DNA from: CAYTOF01 sp964439435
GTDB taxonomy: Bacteria; Bacillota; Clostridia; Oscillospirales; QAMX01
Assembly: GCA_964439435.1 (NCBI GenBank)
Contig: CAYTOF010000016.1
Span: 1 to 33,293, forward strand
DNA length: 33,293 nt
Direction of reading: 5' to 3'
Made by a program: the position numbers and the translations under genes. This document shows positions 25,881-33,293 of the stretch, piece after piece. Under the pieces are notes generated by a model. That model ran no database searches. It saw only the letters and a program-made list of their open reading frames with translations, and was not told where the DNA came from. Position 1 is the stretch's first letter. Each line of letters begins with the position of its first letter.

Positions 25881-27695
25881 TTACTTTATTTCAAAATGTT
25901 CCACAATCGTATGATATAACCCAGACATGTCTTTTTTCTTTCCAAGTTTGTATACAGGAATTCGAAATTTTTTCTTTAAACTGCCTTGCAATTGTTTGTA
26001 TTTCTCATCAGATATTTTTTGTTTCGCATTATAAAATCCCAACCAATTATTACTGATATCCATAGGAAAAACAACCAGTGCGATTACTTTTCCTCCATTA
26101 GTACTCGACTCAATAAAATATATTGTTCGCTGAATATAATCTTCTTCATCGTAAGGATTAACGCATAATACGACAGCATCTGGCTGAGTCCCGAGCAAAA
26201 ATTCATATTGAGAAATGTTATATTGTGCAATATTTCCTACATCATAAGTAACTGTTCCTGACTGAGAACCGACAATAATAATATCCTTCCCATTTTCACA
26301 CATTTTATTTATTACGCCATTTAACAATCTTATTACATTCACCCCTTGAATATAAACCGAAGAATTATATCCCATTGGAAAAACATAATCCATTCCAAAA
26401 AGCATAGAATTCGGCTCTGTACCCAACTGTCCAACATTATATCCATGTTTTAAAAACATTTCTCGAAGCTTTAGCTGAAGGGTAAATTTTCCTTGTCGAG
26501 AACTTGTTCCAAATACTCCGACTACTGGTTTTGATATACGATATAACATTCCAAATCTTATGGGAGGGACAGCACTAATATTAACTTGAGGATAATACAC
26601 TTTTTCACTATTGATATAACCCATATTTTCTAAATCATCATAAGAAAATACACACTTATCTTTTTTTAATGCTTTTTCAACCAAATAACGCCATTCCTCA
26701 GCTTTGTTTATTAGTGATGATAAATTCCCAATATGTCCAATAATCAAAGTATCAAATCTATCCCAATCAATACTATTTATGTTTTTTACTATCATAGATT
26801 TAACAGTCGTATCTTTCATTAACACTGTTGTATCCGCTCCAACTATAGCAGAATATACAGTATCATATACATCCACAATCTGAAACGGCAAAAGGTGCGA
26901 AAATCTGATCAAAGCGTGCATTTCTTTATTAAATGGAAAAATAGCGGCCTTTTTTATAGAAAAAAGATCGTTAGATATGCAGTCACACTCATTGTGCATG
27001 TGAATCTTTTTCGCTATTTTCTTAAGCTCTTCCAGGATCGCTTCTTTTCCACAAACCCCGTTATTTATAAATTCTGCTACTTTTGCCGTCACATGAGCAC
27101 ACGCAAAACTATTTCCACCAAGCATGATATATGGCGGAGACTTCCATGCTATTCGTTGCAAATTACCTTTTGCGGCTATGTTTACTACTGTATCATTTAT
27201 GTATTCAAAGTCATCTGTTCTGTAACAACTGTCACCGGTTGTTACTCCAATCACATTATCAAACGCCGCTGGATAGGATATCGATCCGGAATTATCAAAT
27301 GCTGCGATTATAATTGTTCCCTTATCTGTTATTTCATTGCATACTTTATGTAATTGGGAAATATCTTCTGAAATATTAATTCCCAAACTGAGATTGATTA
27401 TATCAGGATTATAATTTATTGATAAATATTTTAATGCTGATATTAGATGGTATTCATTTAGATGCATTTCCGCAGTGAATATTTTTACAGATACAATATT
27501 TATATCTGGGCAATTGCCAATGTGACGTAATATCAAAGAAGCTATAGCTGTTCCATGTCCCAATTCATCTCTATAGTCAGTACTCTTTTTCCCAGCTGCT
27601 ATGCCAAATTTATCAATGATCTTGCTCGTGTATTTTAACAATTCCGGATGTTCTTCATTCATGCCGGTATCTACAACAAATATATTTACACTCAT
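25881..27695 (-). CDS. Subtilisin-like protease fused to a DUF1611-like P-loop domain
   Basis: The 604-residue protein has two parts. Residues 1-about 215 are an S8 (subtilisin) domain with Asp9 (VVDTG), His47 (ELGHGTA), oxyanion Asn135 (AAFDNSG) and Ser196 (GGNSFACAHVT); no signal peptide or propeptide is visible, so it acts inside the cell. Residues about 250-604 start with FPFNKEMHALIRF and contain the P-loop GTSSRQGKFT (396-405) followed by GYNVGQLGTEP and FGMDYVFPMGYN, the DUF1611 C-terminal pattern; this half resembles the clostridial 'peptide maturation system protein' (TIGR04066, from memory). It lies between exporter genes and a relic, in the RiPP cluster, so removal of the leader peptide is a likely job (inference). 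GC is very low. Confidence 0.87.
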   Translation of the reverse strand: MSVNIFVVDTGMNEEHPELLKYTSKIIDKFGIAAGKKSTDYRDELGHGTAIASLILRHIGNCPDINIVSVKIFTAEMHLNEYHLISALKYLSINYNPDIINLSLGINISEDISQLHKVCNEITDKGTIIIAAFDNSGSISYPAAFDNVIGVTTGDSCYRTDDFEYINDTVVNIAAKGNLQRIAWKSPPYIMLGGNSFACAHVTAKVAEFINNGVCGKEAILEELKKIAKKIHMHNECDCISNDLFSIKKAAIFPFNKEMHALIRFSHLLPFQIVDVYDTVYSAIVGADTTVLMKDTTVKSMIVKNINSIDWDRFDTLIIGHIGNLSSLINKAEEWRYLVEKALKKDKCVFSYDDLENMGYINSEKVYYPQVNISAVPPIRFGMLYRISKPVVGVFGTSSRQGKFTLQLKLREMFLKHGYNVGQLGTEPNSMLFGMDYVFPMGYNSSVYIQGVNVIRLLNGVINKMCENGKDIIIVGSQSGTVTYDVGNIAQYNISQYEFLLGTQPDAVVLCVNPYDEEDYIQRTIYFIESSTNGGKVIALVVFPMDISNNWLGFYNAKQKISDEKYKQLQGSLKKKFRIPVYKLGKKKDMSGLYHTIVEHFEIK

Positions 27696-27761
27696 ATAAA
27701 ACTATTTCCCTTCTGTTATGGAAAATGTTACACATCATCATCCATCGCCTGCAGATACGAA

Positions 27762-29606
27762 CTAAACTTTATAGTACTGCTCGAAAGAACGGTACATTTC
27801 ATTATAGTAGTTACACCGTTCCATAAGCTCGGCGTGATTTCCGATATCTACTATTCTACCTTTTTGCATCACGATTATTTTGTCAAGATGATTCATAAAT
27901 CCGAGTCGGTGCGTAACCAAAATCATTCCTTTATCTGAAAAATCTGAAATGATTTTGCTGTATAGCTCAGTCTCAGCTACAGGGTCAAGCGCAGATGTCG
28001 GTTCGTCCATCATAATCATTTTTGATTCCGCCCGTGTATAAAGTCTGGAAAGACCGATGCGCTGACGTTGACCACCGGAAAAATCCACGCCGTTATTCCA
28101 TATAGATCCAATTTTCGTATCCAAGCCGGTTTCATATTGATTTGTCAGCAAATCCGTTTTGGTCATCTCGGCAACTTTTTCAATCTCGTTATCGCTCTTT
28201 TCGTTGAAAAGATCCCCCAGCCGGATATTATCCCTCACGGATAGTTGGTAACAGCAAAAATCCTGAAACAGCACCGAAAGTTCATTTCGAAAAGCCTGTA
28301 CCACGTCATTAAGATTTTCCCCTTTGATTTTTACAGAACCGGATTTTGGCGTGAGCAATCCGAGAATCAAATGAACGAGCGTCGTTTTGCCGGAACCGTT
28401 TTCTCCAACGATACCGACTTTTTCGCCCAAACCAACGGTGAAGGAAACGTCATCCACCGCGTTATAATCCGCATTTTCATACCGGTAAGTCAAATGCTCT
28501 ACGGAAATTACGTATTGATCGGAATCCACAGGCAATTTTTTACTGTCTGCAATCGGCTCGGCTTCCATAGAATCCATTGTCTTCCATCGGCTCACGCGAA
28601 AAGAAATTGATTTCAAAGTCATAACAGAACCGAAAAAGGCCGAGAGCTTGCCATCTAAAACCGTGTGACTGGTGTAGACCAACATCAGCGAATCAATCGG
28701 GATTCTGCCTTTAAGGATATCGGCGATGCAAAGAATAATAGAGACAAATAAGAGCGCATACTTAATTACCGCGATAACGACATCCATCGTGGTGTACTGC
28801 GTCAAAAGCTTTTTTGTTTTCTTCATCAGTATTTTTTGTGAATTCTGCCATTTACCATAGATATAGTCAAAAGAGGAATACAGTCTGATTTCCTTTGCGG
28901 TGTAGGTTGAGGTGAGAAGTTTCGAATAGCATCCGCCCCAGCGTTTTTCCTTAATTTGGTCCACTTCCGCATAGAAATCTTTTTTTGTTTGAATGTAAGT
29001 AGAAATGACAGTGGAACTGTTGGCGAATAATAGTAAAAATCCCACCAACAGATTTATTTCGGCCACCTCTGCAAATGTATAAATAATGACCAACACGGTT
29101 CCAATAATTGACACAATCATGCCAGATGTGTATATATTTCCAACGAGGGACGAAATATCGCTTTTCAGCAGGGATATGTTTTCGTAAATCTCAGGACTGT
29201 TAAAATATAAATACTTAATGTGGGCTGTCTTCTTCAAAAAATCGCCGTAAACCTGATTGTATAAAACCCTGTTCGCTTTTTGGGACAAAATCGAAATAAA
29301 ACTTCCTGATAAAAAATTATAGATTGCGTACAGGATAAGAACCGAAACGGCGCTGACGAGTTTATACCATGAAATGTCCGAACCGACAGTAAACCCGACA
29401 GCAATATTTACGATCGATGCGTTCACGCCAGGAAGAAGCGCCAGAAAAAAATACCGCAACAGGGTAAGAAACTGTATTGCGACAATAAGGAAAACCAAAC
29501 CGGGTGTCATGGCGGGTTTCGCTTTGGTATGTACATATCCAATGCTTTGAAAAATATTTTTTATTCTTTCGATTGCGGTATTTTGTTTCATATTTTTACC
29601 GGGCAT
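27762..29606 (-). CDS. ABC transporter, exporter type with fused ATPase (second subunit)
   Basis: The 614-residue protein has about six membrane segments in residues 30-330 and an ATPase domain with Walker A GENGSGKTT (about 398), signature FSGGQRQRIG (about 507), Walker B MIMMDEPTSALDP and H-loop LVTHRLGF. No C39 peptidase domain is present. It is one of two adjacent half-transporters of similar size, presumably a heterodimer that exports the modified peptide (inference). The start codon is uncertain: ATG 29606 or ATG 29591, neither with a good RBS. It follows the upstream subunit by 71 bases and precedes the S8 protein by 66. Confidence 0.9.
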   Translation of the reverse strand: MPGKNMKQNTAIERIKNIFQSIGYVHTKAKPAMTPGLVFLIVAIQFLTLLRYFFLALLPGVNASIVNIAVGFTVGSDISWYKLVSAVSVLILYAIYNFLSGSFISILSQKANRVLYNQVYGDFLKKTAHIKYLYFNSPEIYENISLLKSDISSLVGNIYTSGMIVSIIGTVLVIIYTFAEVAEINLLVGFLLLFANSSTVISTYIQTKKDFYAEVDQIKEKRWGGCYSKLLTSTYTAKEIRLYSSFDYIYGKWQNSQKILMKKTKKLLTQYTTMDVVIAVIKYALLFVSIILCIADILKGRIPIDSLMLVYTSHTVLDGKLSAFFGSVMTLKSISFRVSRWKTMDSMEAEPIADSKKLPVDSDQYVISVEHLTYRYENADYNAVDDVSFTVGLGEKVGIVGENGSGKTTLVHLILGLLTPKSGSVKIKGENLNDVVQAFRNELSVLFQDFCCYQLSVRDNIRLGDLFNEKSDNEIEKVAEMTKTDLLTNQYETGLDTKIGSIWNNGVDFSGGQRQRIGLSRLYTRAESKMIMMDEPTSALDPVAETELYSKIISDFSDKGMILVTHRLGFMNHLDKIIVMQKGRIVDIGNHAELMERCNYYNEMYRSFEQYYKV

Positions 29607-29677
29607 AATGAAATCGGTGCAGAAACGGTTTCATTATACGCAATCCTATTTATTTAATGTAAAAACACATTTGATTC

Positions 29678-31459
29678 TCAGCTTTGATACCAACTTGCCT
29701 GCGCTTTGTAGAAGGAATAATACTTCCCGCGTATCTCCATCAACTCCGCATGGGTTCCGTCCTCGATGATTTTTCCCTCATCCAGCACAACTATCCGATT
29801 CGCCATACTTGCAAATCCTATACGGTGCGAAATAAGGATGCCGGTTTTCCCTTTGAGTTCCCCTCGAATCCTGTCGAACTGTTTTTTCTCGCTGATTGGG
29901 TCAAGAGAAGCGGCGGGCTCATCGAAAATCATAATATCCTGATTTCCCAAAAAAATCCTCGAAAGGGCTACTCTCTGCCATTCCCCCCCGGAAAGTTCTT
30001 TCCCGCAGTCATCCAATTCTCTTTCAAGAATCACATCGAGACCTCCGACCTTTTCGAGAATTTCTTCACCGTCCGCTTTAAGCAGCGCTTCTTTCAACTC
30101 GTCGTCGGACGTCATTTTCGACAGTTTTCCGAAACCTACATTTTCGCGCAGCAGAAGCGGATATTTGACATAATCCTGAAAAATTGCTGCGATATTGTTT
30201 TCTTCAAAGCTTCTGCCGCCGACATTCGAATTTCCCCATATTCTGACTTCCCCGGAATCCGGCTCCAATAATCCGAGTATCACCTTAACAAGCGTGCTTT
30301 TACCGCTTCCGTTATCCCCGCACAGAGCCACGATTTCACCTTTGTTAATATCTAAATTGATATTATGCAAAACCGGTTGCCCGTCACGATAGGAAAACGA
30401 AACGGCTTTAAGCGAAACGGGGAGCTCATCAGACTCCAAAGAAGAACCCTGTTTTTCGTCATTGTCCGCTGCGCGGAAATATCGCTTATAGAAATCTCTT
30501 GAATAGGTCAACTTGGAATTAATCGAATCAATGGAATGAATGGCACGCTGCAATCCCTGTACATTGGTCAGCGTATTGTTAACTGTATTCCAAATAATCA
30601 CAATCGCGCCCACCGTCACCCAACCGCGGCTTGCCATCACAAAACCGAGAATCAGGCATAGAAGAGCAACGATATCGCAAAAGAACTCATACGCCGAGAA
30701 TTTCCAGTCAATATTTTTGGCTGCAGATATCTGGGCCTGCACCATCTCGTCTCGCTGTTCCCGCCATTTTTTCAAGAAATAATCGGCAGAATTAAGCAAA
30801 CGGACTTCCTTGGCATACTCACGGCTCAAAAGAACTTCTTCATAATAATCGGAAATTCGTTGCGAATCTGACACTTTCTGATACAACGCAAAGTTGATTT
30901 TTTCCGTGGAAGATTCAATATATAGCGAGATAATGAGCGCAACGACAGTAATAACGCAAAAAATCCAGTGTATCTGCAACAGCACGATATTTGTCAGCAC
31001 AAAACTGTATATGAGCGCAAATAACTGAATAAAGCCGATGACATATGAATTGATATTTTTGATTCCATCTGTTCCCGCTTGAAACTCCCGCAAAAATTCT
31101 TTCTGTGAGAGAAGCTTGTACTGAATGTTTTGAGTCATACGAAAAATAATCGTATTATATTTCAAATCTGCATAAAGCGGAACAATCCGTTCGGAAATGC
31201 GCCATTTCAACATCATAATGAAATAAGAAACGAGCAGACACGCAATCCACGCCAACACGATACCTAAATAGTCAGCTGCTTGTCCGCCGGCCGCAAGATT
31301 ATCTGTGATTGTTTCGATTATGCTTGCAAGAAACGTCGCAAGCAATACGACAAGCGTTTCTCCGACGATTCGTATAATAAAGTAAAGCAATAAAGGAAAC
31401 AGCGAGTATTTCCCTGCAATATGAAACGCCCAAATACTATTTTCAATTTTGTTTTTCAT
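29678..31459 (-). CDS. ABC transporter, exporter type with fused ATPase (first subunit)
   Basis: The 593-residue half-transporter has about six membrane segments in residues 20-310 and an ATPase domain with Walker A GDNGSGKST (about 380), signature LSGGEWQRVA (about 487), Walker B IMIFDEPAASLDP and H-loop ISHRIGF. The family ordinarily moves lipids, drugs or peptides outward. No N-terminal C39 protease exists, so leader cleavage must come from elsewhere, with the S8 protein as the obvious candidate. RBS AAAGAAAGGA lies about 12 bases before ATG 31459. It is the first gene after the precursor peptide. Confidence 0.9.
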   Translation of the reverse strand: MKNKIENSIWAFHIAGKYSLFPLLLYFIIRIVGETLVVLLATFLASIIETITDNLAAGGQAADYLGIVLAWIACLLVSYFIMMLKWRISERIVPLYADLKYNTIIFRMTQNIQYKLLSQKEFLREFQAGTDGIKNINSYVIGFIQLFALIYSFVLTNIVLLQIHWIFCVITVVALIISLYIESSTEKINFALYQKVSDSQRISDYYEEVLLSREYAKEVRLLNSADYFLKKWREQRDEMVQAQISAAKNIDWKFSAYEFFCDIVALLCLILGFVMASRGWVTVGAIVIIWNTVNNTLTNVQGLQRAIHSIDSINSKLTYSRDFYKRYFRAADNDEKQGSSLESDELPVSLKAVSFSYRDGQPVLHNINLDINKGEIVALCGDNGSGKSTLVKVILGLLEPDSGEVRIWGNSNVGGRSFEENNIAAIFQDYVKYPLLLRENVGFGKLSKMTSDDELKEALLKADGEEILEKVGGLDVILERELDDCGKELSGGEWQRVALSRIFLGNQDIMIFDEPAASLDPISEKKQFDRIRGELKGKTGILISHRIGFASMANRIVVLDEGKIIEDGTHAELMEIRGKYYSFYKAQASWYQS

Positions 31460-31816
31460 AAGTATAGCTATTCCTTTCTTTACGCCTTACAGCCATTGTA
31501 AAAAAATCGTATCGGTAGAACACTATTGCTGTTGTGCAAAACAAAAGATGGTACAACAGATTCGATGAAATATGTACACGTTGTAAGAAAGATGGCCTGA
31601 TGCATAATGAAGTATATGATTCATCCGTCAATCAAATAAATATAGCAATATATACTCAAAAAGCAAAAAGTGTAACTACTGAGTTTATGCATTTGTTCTT
31701 GGCTTCTCTTTTTCTTTCATGTTTAAAACTTACCCATCGGTTAATAACCATACAAGTCTGCAAATAGATGTATTATCTGCAGACTTGTATTGGTGTTAGA
31801 TTGAGCAAATTTCTTA
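31460..31816 (-). other. Leader between the precursor and the exporter genes
   Basis: This 357-base AT-rich interval contains the stem-loop at 31751-31789 just after the precursor gene and the RBS of the first exporter gene. I found no second precursor on the minus strand. A 77-codon plus-strand frame near 31534-31767 has no RBS and is not accepted as a gene. Confidence 0.5.
31750..31790 (-). terminator. Stem-loop after the precursor gene
   Basis: TACAAGTCTGCA (31751-31762) pairs perfectly with TGCAGACTTGTA (31778-31789), and the flanking A-T pair makes 13 bp, with a 15-base loop. On the minus strand it lies about 28 bases after the precursor stop. The downstream sequence, TGGTTATT, has only a weak T-run. 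Partial termination or mRNA protection would let the precursor be made in excess over the exporter, as is usual in peptide clusters. Confidence 0.6.
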
Positions 31817-31966
31817 TTAGCAAGGGCATGTGTTATTGCAACTGCAAGTGGTATTTCCGCTACATTTTGTGTTGCCGCCTTCGATGTAATAAAGATTCAC
31901 TTTTTGGAAATCAATATTATTAGCTTTTTTTACAAGCTTTTTGGGGCTTTTTTTTGAGTTTTTCAT
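31817..31966 (-). CDS. Cys-rich RiPP precursor peptide
   Basis: A 49-residue frame with an excellent RBS (GGGGAGGTG, seven bases before ATG) that gene callers may miss. The N-terminal half is a Lys-rich leader (MKNSKKSPKKLVKKANN, then IDFQKVNLYYIE), followed by Gly30-Gly31 and a core of 18 residues that is almost only Asn, Thr, Ser, Gly and Cys: five Cys at 35, 41, 43, 47 and 49, with NTKC, NTTC and NNTC units and ending CPC. The split into leader and core, and its place beside a radical SAM/SPASM maturase, an acyl-carrier-like protein and exporters, make it a substrate for thioether formation (inference). It resembles clostridial Cys-rich precursors of the CLI_3235 type in general plan only. 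Confidence 0.88.
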   Translation of the reverse strand: MKNSKKSPKKLVKKANNIDFQKVNLYYIEGGNTKCSGNTTCSCNNTCPC

Positions 31967-32092
31967 TTTAATCACCTCCCCTTATACAAAAATATTTAAT
32001 AGGCAAGCCACAAATACAATATTGTCATAAATTTCACTGCACAAATAACATATACTATATTTGATTGTTTGCATCTATTACGAATTAAATGT
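31967..32092 (-). other. Intergenic region upstream of the precursor gene
   Basis: These 126 AT-rich bases lie between the acyl-carrier-like gene and the precursor. A separate strong promoter for the precursor would be expected here, but no -35/-10 pair with good spacing was found; TATAAG is present just before the RBS. Confidence 0.35.
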
Positions 32093-32347
32093 TTAATCGG
32101 GATTTTGGCACGACATCAAAACTTCAATTGTACTGCAAAAGCCCTCAAAGGTACCTAATACATCCATAACCAACATCTCATCTGGATAACAAATTCCCAA
32201 CTCAGTTTCAAGATTGACAATAAGAGCAATATATTGAAGTGAGTCAATAATGTAGTCGCGCAAATCAAAATCCTTATTTTTAACGTCATCTTCTATATAA
32301 ACACCAATGTTATCCATTATGGACAATACTTTTTCTTTTATTTCCAT
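32093..32347 (-). CDS. Acyl-carrier-like protein of the RiPP cluster
   Basis: The 84-residue acidic, helical protein has the acyl-carrier motif DYIIDSLQYIALIVNLE, with Ser36 as the expected phosphopantetheine attachment site in DSL, followed by LGICYPDEML. Peptide-maturation systems with a radical SAM enzyme and an 'acyl carrier-related' protein are known from Clostridia (TIGR04069, from memory), though the role there is unproven; it may hold the peptide or an acyl group for modification, or act as a recognition partner. The gene begins 14 bases after the maturase stop, RBS GGAAGGG, and is clearly co-transcribed with it. Confidence 0.85.
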   Translation of the reverse strand: MEIKEKVLSIMDNIGVYIEDDVKNKDFDLRDYIIDSLQYIALIVNLETELGICYPDEMLVMDVLGTFEGFCSTIEVLMSCQNPD

Positions 32348-32361
32348 GAACAGTCCCTTCC

Positions 32362-33293
32362 TTACATGTAATGAATACTGTAGAATTTATCTTTATAAGA
32401 AGTATCTGCAGCAATAGATATGATGTCATTTAATGCTTCTTTTTCATATGGGCAATACGCAGTATCGTCCTCATTATTATTAAAACGATTAAATGGGCAA
32501 ACACGGTTAAAACATGCCCCCAAAAAGCTGCATTGCATACATTTCTTATTTAGAAGCATTTTTCCTACCCACTTTGCTTCAAGGCCTTCATCTATTTTGC
32601 ATTGACCATTTGGCTCAATTTTTCCAATGCAATTTATTGGATCATTAAGAAAATGTGTGCATTTTCTAATATTCCCAGATGAATCAATTACGTAATGATT
32701 ATTCGTTGCTGCATAACACATAGAACCGCCTGGAGCAATCATATGAATGTGCTGATCCACGTTCACTGGAGTTGAACCGATTAGTTTTTTAACTTTAGAA
32801 GCAATTGATGACACATCCTGTGCTTGTAAAAGTTTATCTTTGATTTCGAAAATTGTGTTGTCGCCTCCCTGATCGCTTGCAGTTCTTATAAACAGAGAAA
32901 ACCTCTTATCCTTTCCAAAGTTGTCATTTAATATTTTTATGTAATCTTCTAACACCTCAAGAGATTCTAGGGTAAAATTTGTTCTAATTGATATGTGGAA
33001 AGTGTGGGATTTGCAATTATTCTTTATATCAATAAGATTTTTCATGATTGTATCAAATGTTCCTCTGCCATCAGCCGTATGGCGGTATTTATCATGAACT
33101 TCTTTCGTACCATCTATTGTGATTTGGTATGCTATTACAGATCTTGAAAGAAGTTTTCGGAAATTTGATTCATTCAAAAAATATCCGTTTGTTGTTATAT
33201 GCGCAGAATAACCTTTTTTGAGTGATTTACATAATTGCATAAGGTAACCTCTAAAAACTCCAGATAAATTTTGATTTATAGTATCAGGTACAA
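32362..33293 (-). CDS. Radical SAM/SPASM peptide maturase (5' end outside window)
   Basis: The frame is open to the right edge, so only the last 309 or so residues are visible; the CxxxCxxC cluster motif lies outside. Visible parts fit a radical SAM peptide maturase: SAHITTNGY, YQITIDGTKEVHDKYRHTADGRGTF, and a C-terminal SPASM domain with many Cys, in the order GSMCYAA...IRKCTHF...CMQCSFLGACFNRVCPF...AYCPYEK. These would hold auxiliary [4Fe-4S] clusters. The pattern matches maturases that make Cys thioether links, such as CcpM of clostridial Cys-rich peptides (from memory). It stands upstream of the carrier and precursor genes in the same direction. Confidence 0.92.
   Translation of the reverse strand, partial: VPDTINQNLSGVFRGYLMQLCKSLKKGYSAHITTNGYFLNESNFRKLLSRSVIAYQITIDGTKEVHDKYRHTADGRGTFDTIMKNLIDIKNNCKSHTFHISIRTNFTLESLEVLEDYIKILNDNFGKDKRFSLFIRTASDQGGDNTIFEIKDKLLQAQDVSSIASKVKKLIGSTPVNVDQHIHMIAPGGSMCYAATNNHYVIDSSGNIRKCTHFLNDPINCIGKIEPNGQCKIDEGLEAKWVGKMLLNKKCMQCSFLGACFNRVCPFNRFNNNEDDTAYCPYEKEALNDIISIAADTSYKDKFYSIHYM

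Noticed and set aside
31534..31767. A 77-codon plus-strand frame with CTRCKKDG in the precursor-exporter interval
   Set aside because: No RBS is present, the strand is opposite to the operon, and the frame crosses the stem-loop at 31751. A transposase remnant cannot be excluded but is unsupported.
1..33293. tRNA, rRNA, CRISPR arrays and complete insertion sequences
   Set aside because: None was recognised on reading; no regular repeat-spacer pattern and no transposase or recombinase gene is present.

Overview
The window looks like chromosomal DNA of an uncultured member of the Clostridia (Bacillota). Ribosome binding sites are strong GGAGG types, promoters are sigma-A-like (TTGACA/TATAAT), intrinsic terminators are frequent, and several families are typical of gut or anaerobic-digester Clostridia: an RHS protein with DNRLRE and lectin-like parts, a zinc-ribbon membrane protein, an SdpI-family protein, and URO-D and Gfo/Idh enzymes. 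This taxonomic guess is inference; no rRNA or tRNA gene is present.

Left part (1-7.8 kb). A very large secreted RHS/YD-repeat protein is read on the minus strand. Its 3' end stops before the usual RHS core and instead carries about 13 codons that read like the C-terminus of the 23S rRNA methyltransferase RlmD/RumA, a known target of integrative elements, so the window edge may be an element junction. A 670-base gene-poor interval with a hairpin terminator follows, then peptidyl-tRNA hydrolase (pth) and a small zinc-ribbon membrane protein.

Middle part (7.8-23.7 kb, GC roughly 50%). This is a patchwork of short operons for carbohydrate and small-molecule metabolism: URO-D-family protein, M14-type carboxypeptidase, nitroreductase, a lipoprotein with a degenerate transglutaminase fold, ribokinase, a sugar-phosphate isomerase/epimerase with a Gfo/Idh dehydrogenase, a hexapeptide acyltransferase, an SdpI-like protein, a metal-dependent amidohydrolase, YjbQ with an archaeal-type triosephosphate isomerase, a SIS-domain isomerase, an L-fucose-isomerase-like protein with a creatininase-family protein, and an FGGY kinase. 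The last six genes could form an isomerase-kinase pathway for an unidentified sugar. No transporter or DNA-binding regulator lies in this stretch, although palindromic operator-like sites occur in the creatininase/kinase divergent region.

Right part (23.7-33.3 kb, clearly lower GC, all genes on the minus strand). This is a RiPP (ribosomally made, modified peptide) biosynthetic cluster. In transcription order it holds a radical SAM/SPASM maturase (5' end outside the window), a small acyl-carrier-like protein, a 49-residue Cys-rich precursor peptide at 31817-31966 (easily missed because of its size), two full-length ABC exporter subunits, a 604-residue protein joining a subtilisin-like protease to a DUF1611-like P-loop domain, a broken ABC transporter remnant, and a protein of unknown function. 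The layout resembles the clostridial Cys-rich-peptide systems catalogued in TIGRFAMs (CLI_3235-type precursor, CcpM maturase, acyl-carrier-related protein), but the precursor core, rich in Asn/Thr-Cys units, and the protease/P-loop fusion make it worth close study.
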